From Ciona intestinalis (taxonomy: Eukaryota > Chordata > Ascidiacea > Phlebobranchia > Cionidae), in contig NW_004190506.2 of assembly GCF_000224145.3 (NCBI RefSeq), positions 491,517 through 555,516 of the forward strand: 64,000 bases of DNA, read 5' to 3'. Made by a program: the position numbers and the translations under genes. Numbering within the stretch: position 1 is the first letter of the stretch; each line of letters starts with the position of its first letter. Of the stretch, positions 44,901-55,900 are shown one piece after another. The notes below the pieces were generated by a model. That model saw nothing but the letters and a program-made list of their open reading frames with translations, was not told the origin of the DNA and did not search any database.

Positions 44901-46554
44901 NNNNNNNNNNNNNNNNNNNNNNNNNNNNNNNNNNNNNNNNNNNNNNNNNNNNNNNNNNNNNNNNNNNNNNNNNNNNNNNNNNNNNNNNNNNNNNNNNNNN
45001 NNNNNNNNNNNNNNNNNNNNNNNNNNNNNNNNNNNNNNNNNNNNNNNNNNNNNNNNNNNNNNNNNNNNNNNNNNNNNNNNNNNNNNNNNNNNNNNNNNNN
45101 NNNNNNNNNNNNNNNNNNNNNNNNNNNNNNNNNNNNNNNNNNNNNNNNNNNNNNNNNNNNNNNNNNAGTGTCCCATCTTCCCCCACTCTACTATATACAT
45201 TCCCTGATAAGGTCTCGCCGTATACCAGACGAAACGTTGGAAATCCACTACGTTTTTATACCAGATGAGCCACTAATACATTATTTATCACGTCGTCCCA
45301 TTTGGCAGTAAAAAATAAACATACAAAGAATTATAAAACCGTATCTGCACAACTCGCATCGACCTTTGTTAATTGTTCAGGATATATACATAGTGTTACA
45401 TGTGTCCCGTCTACCTTCATCCTACTATAAACGTATTTTAAACAAACGGTTAAAAGTAATCAACGACAAACTAAATGCATGAACCAACATACTGAGTAAC
45501 GTGGCAAATAGAAATAAAGCGAGAAACGTAGGAATATAGATTACAAGTTGGCGCGGTGCTGAACGTAATTAAAACCGCTGGAATGCATTGCACTAGAGGA
45601 GGTGGAATTCACTCTATTAAGCATGTGAGGATAAACAGCACCCGTGTACCACTATTATACATATCAACTTACCATGCCTTTGGTTGGTGTCTTAGCATAT
45701 TGAACTCCAAGAGCTCCAGATACAATAATCTGTTAAATGAAATACCTTTTAAATTTGCTTTAAAAAACGTGGTATCTTAGTTCTCCTTTATAGACACCAG
45801 ATACTTCTAGTTAATGGGCTGTAGCTTGTTAAACTTATGTAATATGATGTAGCACTTTACTAGCATATTTGTATAACACTTACAATGTGCAATATATTTA
45901 ATATCTCTTTAAATGAATAAAACAAATAATTGTACGAATATCTCTTTGTTATACTTTTTCAAAGAGCTATATCGCATTATACTAGAGTTTTAAAAGCTGT
46001 ATAAATAATATTTATAACTATACAGTAAACATTAAAATTATACACAAAGTACTATATAGCTGTTTAAACTTACAAACATTCCGCCCCAAATCCCAGCCGT
46101 AACAAACAGCCATTGAGATAAACTATAATTCCTTGTAAACGGAAGAATCAACCCAACAATTCCAAGCAAAACACAAAGACATCCCATCACCAGTTCGCTT
46201 ATCTGTATATGAAAAAAACATCAGACTTATTTCATAGGGGGTGTAGCTAAAATAACTCGAGTAGCGGCTTTAAAATTGGTTGATATCTTTAAAGTAGATA
46301 ATTAAGGCATTTTACTAAATGTATTAAACATATGTGATGTAACTTACGGCCGGTAAACGTATATACGGCCGATAATTTGGACAACCCATTAGTGACCACT
46401 GGGTTGGAGCAATTGTCGTTAAGTATCTTGCCCAAGGATACATACGCCCACAAGGGTAGTAGCGTCGAGCACTGAACCCATGTGGTTGTTGCGTCACATA
46501 AGGTACGAACGATTCCGTGGCAACGGCAGGTGTAGAAGTAACGTTGGTCTGCAT
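41986..46554 (-). CDS. MS4A-like four-transmembrane protein, second tandem copy
   Basis: Exons: 46554-46348, 46202-46074, 45729-45673 (3a), 44553-44497 (3b), 44419-44285, 43857-43729, 43314-43023, 42562-42507, 42048-41986. All are in phase; using one exon 3 gives 355 residues, using both 374. Helix 1 ends GIWGGMF; helix 3 and helix 4 (HGITAGFGFICF, then AYCCK) align with the first copy. Exons 3a and 3b are each exactly 57 bp, phase 0-0, and both encode the second half of helix 2 (IIVSGALG and VIITGSLG). They are either mutually exclusive exons or parts of two genes whose missing exons lie in the 500-N gap between them. Exon 1 runs open through a SINE. Exon 6 encodes about six decapeptides of the form QGINGQIQPI in the cytoplasmic tail. 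Membership of the MS4A family is clear; the exact gene count is not. Confidence 0.75.
42100..42260 (+). repeat. dispersed repeat R1 (TGGGTGAGGTCC... family)
   Basis: Begins GTGGGTGAGGTCCCG and contains CACAGGATTTAGGCC and TTGGCCCATTACCCCAAC. Related copies lie at 55032-55085, 55385-55470, 55555-55680, 55735-55810, 56515-56595, 63172-63245 and 63403-63475, mostly in CLIP introns. Family not recognised; no coding capacity seen. Confidence 0.6.
42694..42888 (-). mobile_element. MITE copy
   Basis: TATAGTAGGGTGGGGGAAG and CTATCTTACCCCACAGTA; in an intron of the second MS4A-like gene. Confidence 0.83.
43128..43313 (-). repeat. 30-bp coding minisatellite (decapeptide repeat)
   Basis: About six tandem 30-bp units inside exon 6 of the second MS4A-like gene. 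The units encode variants of QGINGQIQPI and YGMNGQIQPI. The two central units are identical at the protein level, suggesting recent slippage or conversion. Confidence 0.85.
43425..43705 (+). mobile_element. tRNA-derived SINE, near full length
   Basis: Reference copy. A-box-like GTGCTTAGCGCGTCC, B-box-like GGGTTCTGGACTC, then GTGGGCGTATGTGTCC, CCAACCCAGTGGTCAC and a tail with ACAGAACACC and GAGGATAAA ending in ATTCATTCATTC repeats. About 280 bp; lies in an intron of the second MS4A-like gene. Confidence 0.8.
43996..44189 (+). mobile_element. MITE copy
   Basis: ACAGGGTGGGGGGAGACGG and CATCTTTCCCCACCCTACT; in an intron of the second MS4A-like gene. Confidence 0.8.
44667..45166. other. 500-N assembly gap
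   Basis: Five hundred Ns between exons 3a and 3b of the second MS4A-like gene. The flanks are not duplicates of one another, so this is a true sequence gap of unknown size. A MITE end abuts its right edge. Confidence 0.99.
45167..45198 (+). mobile_element. MITE right end at gap edge
   Basis: GTCCCATCTTCCCCCACTC directly after the 500-N gap; the rest lies in the gap. Confidence 0.75.
45205..45290 (+). repeat. dispersed repeat R2
   Basis: Second copy of the repeat at 17665-17745, next to a MITE end and the 500-N gap. Confidence 0.5.
45288..45428 (-). mobile_element. MITE copy lacking its left end
   Basis: Interior (CGTCCCATTTGGCAGTAAA) to right end (TCATCCTACTATA) is recognisable. Confidence 0.7.
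46361..46482 (-). mobile_element. SINE fragment inside a coding exon
   Basis: On the minus strand from the B-box-like GGGTTCAGTGCTCGAC through CCAACCCAGTGGTCAC to the conserved ATTATCGGCC. It lies inside exon 1 of the second MS4A-like gene and is open in its reading frame. Confidence 0.75.
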
Positions 46555-46673
46555 GTTTTACTATATATTTTTCCAGATACGTTCACGCTTCAAGAACGGT
46601 TCCTTATAAAATTGACCTTAAAAAAGGTTCCTTATAAAAAATAATTCGTTTCAAAACAAACAATTTCGTTGGC

Positions 46674-46769
46674 GTTAGGGTGGGAAAGATGGGAAACTTT
46701 TTCACTTTATTTTCCTCGATCATTTGGTATTAAACAAAGAGTGTCCCATCTTCCCGCACCCTACTATAT
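46674..46769. mobile_element. internally deleted MITE (about 96 bp)
   Basis: TTAGGGTGGGAAAGATGGG and CATCTTCCCGCACCCTACTA flank a shortened interior. Confidence 0.8.
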
Positions 46770-47298
46770 ACATAATTTGAAGCCTCTGTTCCATTCTTGC
46801 ATTTTCTAAATTACCCGATTTTATGCCTAAATTAAAGGGACAGAAAATCTGTACGAACGTTGGCCTGTCTGTTAGCCACTAAATACCATATACATAAAGA
46901 CAAAGGTATTTTGCCAGTCCGCTTGTTATTAATATATATTTCTCCTTAATGAATAACCAACTCAAACATTCGGCTTGCACAGCAGTGATGATGTAATTGT
47001 AAAGTAAACATTAGTTATCTCGCATCTGTTGTATGTAACCTATAGGAAAGCAAACAAATGTATTTTAAAACGCCAGTGATCCCATGAAATTACGTCACGA
47101 ATCACGCGGAATAAAATGACAAAATACTGAAAGTCACAATAAGAAGTTTGGTACGTACCACTGGCAGCTAATCCCACTTTTTCGTCGTTTCAAAAAATTA
47201 ACTGATTCTTCGCTACTGAATTTGAAGAGATAAATCAATTTATGCAATATTATATTTTACTATGATTAAATACAGAACGACATATACTGTTTAAACAG

Positions 47299-47492
47299 TA
47301 TAGTAGAATGGGGTAAAATGGAACATGCTTCCATTTTAGATTCTCGTCCCATTTGGTAATAAACAAAGAATATTAACAGAATTAAATAACCGTATCCGTG
47401 CGACTTAAAACGGTAGTTGTTTACTGTTTAAAACACGATTAGAAAATATGGAATTTGTGAGCTTACATCAGTATCCGATCTTATAACCCACA
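47299..47492 (-). mobile_element. MITE copy, possibly polymorphic
   Basis: TATAGTAGAATGGGGTAAAA at left, TTATAACCCACAG at right. Directly abuts the partial allelic exon copy at 47494; the other copy at 47990 has no MITE there. Confidence 0.75.
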
Positions 47493-47493
47493 G

Positions 47494-47686
47494 TGGCGGA
47501 AACTGAATTTTAGGTTCGCTTTTTATGTGGAAAGAAATTTCATTTCGGTGTAGATAACGGGTTTCGAATTTGCAGACTGCGTATTCTTAAGCATATAATT
47601 AGTTTGGCCTGGGGTAAATCTAGATATAGTTACAGAACAGTAAAGATCTGCATTAAGGTTAATCGTATCGAGACCACATTTGCTCC
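47494..47686. repeat. partial allelic copy of the last fibrinogen-gene exon
   Basis: This 193-bp block repeats 47990-48182 with only a few base differences and stops at the edge of a 50-N gap. It covers the 3' part of the final coding exon. It is best read as the other haplotype, not a second gene. Confidence 0.85.
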
Positions 47687-47736
47687 NNNNNNNNNNNNNN
47701 NNNNNNNNNNNNNNNNNNNNNNNNNNNNNNNNNNNN
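47687..47736. other. 50-N assembly gap
   Basis: Fifty Ns at the edge of an allelic overlap. Confidence 0.99.
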
Positions 47737-48018
47737 ATGTATTATATATTACATTGTGCAAGGGAACAGATTTAGACAAAATATACAAACAAGCTCAACA
47801 CCTGCAGTGGCCGTTAAAACATACAGAGCACATCTCAATGATAAAACACGGTATGTGTTTACAAGTAGGGGTATTAAGACTTAAACTGGGGCGGCACGTC
47901 ATATAGTTACAATTCTTCATTATTTTAACGTAGAAATGTTTATGTGGGTGTTTTATAACTACCCCGTATTGCGCTACAACGATGACAGATGGCGGAAACT
48001 GAATTTTAGGTTCGCTTT

Positions 48019-51000
48019 TTATGTGGAAAGAAATTTCATTTCGGTGTAGATAACGGGTTTCGAATTTGCAGACTGCGTATTCTTGAGCATATAATGATTT
48101 TGGCCTGGGGTAAATCTAGATATAGTTACAGAACAGTAAAGATCTGCATTAAGGTTAATCGTATCGAGACCACATTTGCTCCACCATCCAGCTTTTACAG
48201 CAACGGAACCTCGATATGTGTTTTTGTCGTATGTTGAAAAGGGTGCATTGACAGCACAGTCACATAGGTTGTAAAAAACACCGTGACGGCAAGCACTGTC
48301 AGATTTGAATACATAGTTCGTACGTGGGCCTTCCATTCTGAAATTTCTGTAAACAACAGTTATTTGTCTTCTACTAACTTGGTATAGTAGGGTGGAAAAG
48401 ATGGGAAACCTTTTCATTTCTTTTTCTTGTCCAATTTGGTAGTAAACAAAAAACATTCAAAGAATTATAAAACCGTATCCTAACGACTCCTATAGACCGT
48501 TGTTAATTGTTTAAAACATGATCAGGATATTTGTATATTATGTTCTAAAGGTGTCCCATCTCACCCCAATTATACCAAGCTTTGCCTACTTAAATATTGC
48601 AAATTCCATCTTGTCGCATCCATGTACATCAATACGCAAGATGTAAACTCCGCTTTTAGTCATTTTATGTAGTAGATCTAACCCTGAAGAAACAAAGATT
48701 AATGAAAATGCCTGTGAAAAAACTTAGTTTAATACTCACCTAGCCAGAAATTGTGATCAAAACTTCCAAATCCTACTTTGTAGTCTGTCCAGCTCCGATT
48801 AAAACCGACGGCTTCACCAGATTTGCGCTGAAACACCTATAAAATAAAAGAATCGGAAAACGAAACAAATAATAGCAAAGAAAATACAAAGTAATATCTC
48901 TCTATATAATTTATACGATATGAAAAATAAAACATCGCAGTTGTGCGTTTTTTTAGAGAGTTATTTTTTAGTTAATCCGAGAAAATCGGCCAACGGTACA
49001 AAAACATTTTGGAAAATGCGATCATTTATAACGAAATACNNNNNNNNNNNNNNNNNNNNNNNNNNNNNNNNNNNNNNNNNNNNNNNNNNNNNNNNNNNNN
49101 NNNNNNNNNNNNNNNNNNNNNNNNNNNNNNNNNNNNNNNNNNNNNNNNNNNNNNNNNNNNNNNNTTGCAAATTCCATCTTGTCGCATCCATGTACATCAA
49201 TACGCAAGATGTAAACTCCGCTTTTAGTCATTTTATGTAGTAGATCTAACCCTGAAGAAACAAAGATTAATGAAAATGCCTGTGAAAAAACTTAGTTTAA
49301 TACTCACCTAGCCAGAAATTGTGATCAAAACTTCCAAATCCTACTTTGTAGTCTGTCCAGCTCCGATTAAAACCGACGGCTTCACCAGATTTGCGCTGAA
49401 ACACCTATAAAATAAAAGAATCGGAAAACGAAACAAATAATAGCAAAGAAAATACAAAGTAATATCTCTCTATATAATTTATACGATATGAAAAATAAAA
49501 CATCGCAGTTGTGCGTTTTTTTAGAGAGTTATTTTTTAGTTAATCCGAGAAAATCGGCCAACGGTACAAAAACATTTTGGAAAATGCGATCATTTATAAC
49601 GAAGTACAGCAAAAATAAGTGTGTAAAACACGTTGGACGTTTTGATTTACAGTCAAACTTTAAACATGTAAAAAATCAAGGTGTCCCACATATACATATA
49701 GACTATTATGTTCGTATTGAAGTAAGAAATGTGTGTTAGCATATATAGAGTTACATACCGTCCAACCGCCTTCATCCTGCATATCGCAGTAGACGTTAAC
49801 ATAAACACTGGTGCCGTCATCCTGGTCCACTCTTACAGAATACACACCACTTTTTCTATAGCCCAACTTGTATACGTCGTTACAGTTGTTAGTTGTTGTA
49901 TCTGAGTATAAACGTAATACATTTATGTTAGCGAAAGTTATTAAACGAATGTAACGAAAGTAGTTAAAAGACGATTCTGCTAAACGTTGTACACGTTGCG
50001 TCCGCTTACAAGTTTGTGGTTGATCGTTTTTTTGTACAGGTGACAATTTAGGCAACCCATCAGTGACCACTGGGTTGGAGCAATTGCCGTTAAGTGTGTT
50101 GCCCAAGGACACATACGCCCACAATGGTAGCAGCGACAAGCCTTGAAACCATTGCATTTGGGTTAGAGGGAGGCGCGCTAACTACTATGCACCACGGCGT
50201 ACCATAAACTTGTATTAGGGTGGGGAAACATCGGACAGCTTTTTATTAAACTTTCTTGACCCATTTGGTAGTAAGCGATTATAAAACCGTATCCTTACGA
50301 CTCCTTCATAGACCATTGTTAATTGTTCAAAACACGATCTGGATAATTGGATATTATTTGGATATTTTGTGCCGTTTTCCCTATACTGTATTACAGCCTA
50401 TAAACTGTAAAGCATAATGGCGGATCAACAGGTAAGCACTATATAAGAACATCTCACACAACAACAAGATTTCAACTCTTACCGTTGTAACGAGTCCACA
50501 CCATAGTAAGAGACATTGGTTCCCAACCGATGTTACTTTTGTCGGTTCTCTGAATAGTAATCGTTGCTTTGTTATGCGAAATTTCTGCAACATATGCACG
50601 GAACTCATGCGGTATATACGGGTTACTGGAGATAACCATCACACTTAAGTTTTGGGGCAGATAAGCGGCTGCATCGAAGCTGATATCAAAACTAATCTTT
50701 GACGTTTTGGATTCGGAACAGAAACTTTCACTGTGTGTAACATTGTCGCTTGTGGGTACTGAAAAAGAAAAAAAAGGCAAACAATTTGGTATAGCATATA
50801 TATGGTATATAGGGTTGGCAAAATGGAACAACTTTCCGTTCTATTTTCTCGTCTCATTTGGTAGTAATCAAAAAAAGGAATTATAAAACCGTATCCTCAC
50901 GACTCCCATACACTGCTGTTAACTGTTTAAAACACAATCAGGACATTTGAATATTATGTGCTAAAGGTGTCCCATCTCCCCACACTCATTACGTATTATA

Positions 51001-51095
51001 CACTTCTTACCTGTTAAACTAGATGATACAACTTCAGTTGCTGTTAACGCCAGCAGATACCCAAATAACAGAGGAATCATGGCCTCAATTTCCAT
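48019..51095 (-). CDS. secreted H-type-lectin-like plus fibrinogen-domain protein
   Basis: Six exons splice in perfect phase: 51095-51011, 50758-50483, 49901-49759, 49404-49308, 49251 to beyond 49165 (complete in the duplicate at 48683-48590), 48346-48019. The product is 340 residues. Residues 1-about 25 are a signal peptide (MIPLLFGYLLALTA core; the ATG at 51080 is an alternative start). Residues about 45-120 match the H-type lectin beta-sandwich pattern (ISFDISF...LSVMVI...MSLTMVW). The fibrinogen domain follows at once: NCNDVYK, VYCDMQDEGGWTVFQ, FNRSWTDYKVGFG, FWLGLDLLH, AGWWSKC, EMKF. Such proteins bind sugars or acetyl groups on microbes. The calcium loop is altered (FSTYDKNTY in place of the DxDND type) and the usual cysteine after it is lost, with extra cysteines upstream (CRHG, CDC). 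Two introns hold MITEs and one a SINE. Exons 4 and 5 appear twice because of an unmerged allele. Confidence 0.85.
48383..48577 (-). mobile_element. MITE copy in fibrinogen-gene intron
   Basis: TATAGTAGGGTGGAAAAGATG and CATCTCACCCCAATTATA; fills most of the 243-bp last intron. Confidence 0.82.
48597..49039. repeat. first copy of a 443-bp allelic overlap with fibrinogen exons 4-5
   Basis: Identical in length to 49165-49607; the only difference I noticed by eye is one base near the right end. It contains a duplicate of exon 4 (48836-48740) and the complete exon 5 (48683-48590). It ends at the edge of a 125-N gap. Confidence 0.9.
49040..49164. other. 125-N assembly gap
   Basis: Ns between two copies of the same 443-bp block. 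Confidence 0.99.
49165..49607. repeat. second copy of the 443-bp allelic overlap
   Basis: Begins at the first base after the gap and repeats the preceding contig end, including exon 4 and most of exon 5 of the fibrinogen gene. Confidence 0.9.
50010..50205 (-). mobile_element. SINE, 5' two thirds
   Basis: GTGACAATTTAGGCAACCC, GACCACTGGGTTGGAGCAAT and the head GAGGCGCGCTAACTACTATG less its first base; in an intron of the fibrinogen gene. Confidence 0.78.
50213..50390 (-). mobile_element. MITE copy
   Basis: TATTAGGGTGGGGAAACATC at left; right end degraded. Confidence 0.7.
50803..50992 (-). mobile_element. MITE copy
   Basis: TATAGGGTTGGCAAAATGG and CCCATCTCCCCACACTCA; in intron 1 of the fibrinogen gene. 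Confidence 0.78.
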
Positions 51096-52947
51096 CTCCC
51101 ACGTCAAGTAGTGCGTAACTATATCTTTAAGTTTGCTATTAGGCTACTGTATATGTGCTAATGTAGACTGCAGTACACATATTTAGTTTATTGTATACTG
51201 AATGAAATACTGCTAAAGTTTAAGAACCACTATATAACTGAAAGTAGTTGATATTTTTAGTAAAAAACGACACATTTGTATTTTAACTACGAAATAAACT
51301 TTACATAAAAATGGATCCATAAACATACATCGGATAAAAACAACTGTTACTACATGCTGACCACTCCTTAACTCGCAAGCATTTTATCTGCACAAGATGT
51401 AATCTACGTTTAAGCATCATAGCAATTGGAAACAGCGTGATGCAAAATGACGTAATAAGTGTAATGCCTATAGCTTGGCTTTACCGTATATTTCAACTAA
51501 CTGAATGTATTCAAATACGCTCACAGACATAACACACCTTTTCCAAGAACTCAGGGTCAAACAAGGAGTAAACATAGCAGCTCAACCTTAATGATACGCT
51601 AACATGACGAATACAACTTTAGCAAGAACTTACGGTCAAACAGAGTCTAAACATGGCAGCCTATATAGCTCTGTAGTTAAGCAATAGTGATCTAAAACGA
51701 TTAACAGTGGTTCAAAATACCCTTTCTGCTTTAGACTATATTAATGGACCATTTAGCTATAAACCTTACAATATAAATTACTGTAAGAGCCAAAGCAATT
51801 TAAAATAACATGTGTATCTTTACAACAACACTCGCGGAGCTTTTACGTACAAAACATAGAACTATACAGAACTCTTACTGTACGTTACAGAAATATCAAA
51901 ACCTATACACGCACACTGTACAATATACAGAACCTTATCCACAATCAAGCCTAAAAACAACTGAAACGTACTGCAGGAAAAAGGCAGAATCGACGCGTGC
52001 GAGGACTAATTATTACGAAAGAATGTGAAACAAAACTCCTGAGTTACGTCGCAGTTCAACGGCATGCTTCTACTTGCGTTCTTACCTGATGATAATTGTA
52101 TGCGCGGTAAACATAATTTAAAAAGCAAGGCGTATCTAACTTAATGGTAAAAAAAACTTTACGCCCACGGTCGATGACGGTATATGGTTGCACTCCTACG
52201 CTATATTTTATTAGATTGCACATGCAGGTTATTCCCTTTATAAAAAAACAGTCGAAAACCAGCAAAATGAGCATATTTAGTAAATTTCCGACCGATGTGA
52301 ATTTCAGAAAAAAAAAACGACTTTCACATATTTCTACATGAACAGGTAATATAGCAGGGTGGGGGAGATGGGACACATTTACATTCTATATCCTCGTCCT
52401 ATTTAGTAGTAATCAAAGAACAAATAAAGAATAATAAAACTGTGCTTAAAACAAAATCAGGCTATTTAGATATTTTGTGCTAAAGGTGTCCGGTCTCCCC
52501 CACCGTACTATGTGCGCTCATACATCACATTTTCGCGGTATACGACCACCACATTCCACCAACTAGTCATTTATTTGCTGTGAAATAAGACAAAACAAGG
52601 TATATGTAAAATATATTAACACGTTGTTGCCCTACACTTTATGGCTTTTCTATCTAAATTTAAAAAATGTTTTAAAAATCAAGTTGCTAAACAAACAGTG
52701 ACGTAATTAGTTTGAGTGTGTTTTGAAACAAATGGTGAAAAAGTCAAGTTTTCAATATTTTAGAGGCAGAACAAATAGTATATTAGAAATTATCTGAAAA
52801 ACTTACAATGAACTATAGTACCTGCAGTAAAGGAACACAATTTACTCTTTAAGAAAAGAGTCAGCTAAAGAAAGCAGGGTAGTGCATGAAAGCCACAATA
52901 AAAATATGAAGAAACAGAAATGGAACTCCCAGGTTATGACAGGATCT
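51096..52947. other. intergenic region between fibrinogen-domain and CLIP genes
   Basis: AT-rich; one shortened MITE (52349-52512). The two genes lie in the same direction, so this holds the fibrinogen-gene promoter and the CLIP 3' UTR. A 91-codon frame at 52842-53117 overlaps the last CLIP exon in another frame and is not a gene. Confidence 0.55.
52349..52512 (-). mobile_element. MITE copy, shortened
   Basis: TAGCAGGGTGGGGGAGATGG and CCGGTCTCCCCCACCGTACT. Confidence 0.8.
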
Positions 52948-55900
52948 TCAGAAAATCTGCTGCTCTTCACAATCGTCTGTCCAATGCCCAAATACTGAAG
53001 AGAAAATGGTAATTGGAAACCATAGAGTATAGAGGTATATCTACAAATGCGCCATTGGTGTTTAATATTGATAGTTGATATCATCCAACTTGCATCAGGT
53101 TTACACAATTCTAACAAAGTATAATAAAGACAAAACTTTGACTGTCTCTTTCTTATTTTGAATTCATGTTTCTATTAGTAAATAAAAAATTATAATTATT
53201 TTGGGTTTAAAACAACAACTTATAGCAGTTGTTTAACGCTAATTAATTTATTCCTGCTTATTTTTAATCTACACAAAACTTTCATTTATATTAGAACGAA
53301 AATATCTTAACCTTTTACAGGATAAATGATGCTTTATAAGCCTGTAATAAGTCTACTTAAACCTTTTCCAGTTAAAAAAATGACTTCAATAAAACTAAAA
53401 CATGTCCAAAAATGAATTAATCCGAGAACATAAAAACTGTAAAAATTTAAACTATGTTATTTTACTCTGATTAATTTTACCACTTTAAAACTCAAGGAAA
53501 AGTTAATGAAGTTACAGCTAATACACCACACACATTATGTAGCTGTGTTAGTTAAAACACACTTTATACTTTTACTGTTGACTCGATAGAAAACATTGGT
53601 GTACCACGTGACCAAATGCTGCAAATAATCCAATATTTTGTAAAAAAAGAATTTTCAGATTGCAATGTTCTTAACTTCTTACTTTTACAAATGTTCATTA
53701 CACAAATTCTGAATAAACATACACCTTAACTTCTAAAAGGAGGACCTCACCTATGTAAAAAAGAACCCTAACCCCCTAAAGCAACCCATAATTAACATAA
53801 TAAGACCCCATATGCATGTCTATAAACTAAACATACACCCTAACCCCTAAAGGCAGGGCCAACTCTGGCTTTAATTGTCGCATGGCAGTGGGACCCCACC
53901 CACAAAGAATAGAACCCCCTAACCCCCTAAATAATCCCAAACCATATAATAACCCCTAAAAATGGCAGTTACCTTCGCAGTCCTCACAGTAAGCTCTTCC
54001 CTCCCCCCTTTCATAATGTTGAGACGCCCCTGCAGGATCTGGCTCCATCATGCTCTGCGTCGGGCAATCCTCCGTATCGTGAGCGTCAAATACATCGCAA
54101 ATATCGCAAAATAATCGAGGGGCAAGTTTTCGTGATTCGCTAAAATAACAAATTTTATTTTTAGCAAAATTAGGGTCAGTTACATAGTTCTAATCTTAGA
54201 CATATAAATGTTGGTTCAGTTTTAAAGATTAATATTTAAATGACTTTTAATTCGCTGATTTCCCATAAACTGAAGTACTACAAATACTTTAAACACGGTT
54301 AAATACAAAGCTCTTAGCACCATATAAAATAAAGTACTAAAACACATTTATACCAAGTTATTTATCAGTAGCAGAAATCGGCTAAATTTGTTAGACAATT
54401 TTTAATCTCCCATTTATGATATTTTGATTCCCATATCAAGTTTCCTCATATTTGGTCAACTTTATCAGAGTTTTTTTTTCCTTTTTAAACTTACCTTATC
54501 CTAACTTGGCCGAAAACAGTCATTATAACACGGGTGTTCTGTTTCCTACACCCCATGCTGGTTTATCATGTATGTTACTTTGTGAGTGATTTTTTTCAGA
54601 TTTTAAAGCTATTTTTTAGTAACAGACAATCAAACATCACTAAATGAGAAAATATTCAATCTTCCCACCCATTATATTCTGCTTCCTCCCCCCCAGCTCC
54701 ATCATCCAACATCATTCCTTCTAACTCTTCAATCTTATCAGTGAGCATCTTTATCTTCTGTTGCTGATCAATGATCACTTTGTTGAGAAAGTCAACCTGC
54801 CCAGCATCACCACCTGCTTTAAAAAGGATGCAGATTCTAAGATACATTTTAAATTCTTTCAAATTTTTAATATTTCTTTTATTTAATTCTTTTTTTTAAT
54901 ATTTTTTTTAAAACCGTTTCTTCACATATTTTTTTAAATTTAATTTTTATATATTTCTTTGATCAAGACACTGAATAACAAATAAAGTTTTTTTTGTATG
55001 TGTCATCTTACATAAAGAACTTAATTAACTGTTGGGGTAATAGGCCAATCCTGGCTTAAATCCTAGGACCGATGCTATGCAACCTCACCAATATAGTATA
55101 GAAACAAGAACAGTCACACACAAACATATACATACCCCCATTATCAGCTTGGTGGTTATTCGAAAGTTGGTTGCTATGGTTACTTTGTTGTAATGTTGTA
55201 ACTTGAACATTCAATTCAACTTTCTGCTGCTCCAACTTTGTAACTTGGTCTTGCAACGTCTTTACAAGAACTTGTTCAGATTTTAAGCGAGTAATCTAAA
55301 CGTGAAGAAATATTCAGTATGGTATGATACACAAAGTTATCGTGAACTTCGTCTTTGGTAGAATTAGAGAAATACAACAATTTTTAGTGTTTGGATAACA
55401 GGCCAACTCTGTTCTAAATCTCAGGTCTCACGGCAGGTGCCTTACGATAGGACATGAAGAATAGACATAAAAAGATATACTGTGTAGTGTATTGTGGATA
55501 GGGTCAAGGACGGAGTTATACTGGTCATATGAATGACTTGCATAAAGATTCCTGGGTGTTGGGGAAATGGGCAAAATCTGACCTAAATCCCAGGTCTCAT
55601 GGCATGTCATACTGCAGGACTTCAGACATAGAGAATAGATCGTGCGAATAGAAAAATATTAAAAGTTGGGGTCTAAATCCCAGGTCTCCGACAAGGACTT
55701 TAACCATAGAGAATAGAATGTGCATATGTAATGTTGGGGTAATGGGCCAAGTTTGGCCTAAATCCCAGGCCTTGACATGGACCTTACCCATATAGAATAG
55801 AATGTGTAATGAGAAAACACATAATCATAAAATAGTTACGAATTCAACAGTAACCATGAAACACTGATACTATACATAGAACACATGCAATATTCATGCT

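Larger units (their letters stand above)
46555..48018. other. intergenic region between MS4A-like and fibrinogen-domain genes
   Basis: Holds a shortened MITE (46674-46769), a full MITE (47299-47492), a partial allelic copy of the last fibrinogen exon (47494-47686), and a 50-N gap (47687-47736). Confidence 0.6.

Noticed and set aside
44578-45311. long open frames across the 500-N gap
   Set aside because: They exist only because Ns contain no stop codons.
52842-53117. 91-codon minus-strand open frame
   Set aside because: Overlaps the last CLIP exon in a different frame; the CLIP frame has family motifs and correct phase.
53735-53965. telomere-like CCCTAA repeats
   Set aside because: Spacing is irregular, units are degenerate and they lie in an intron; not a telomere or internal telomeric array.
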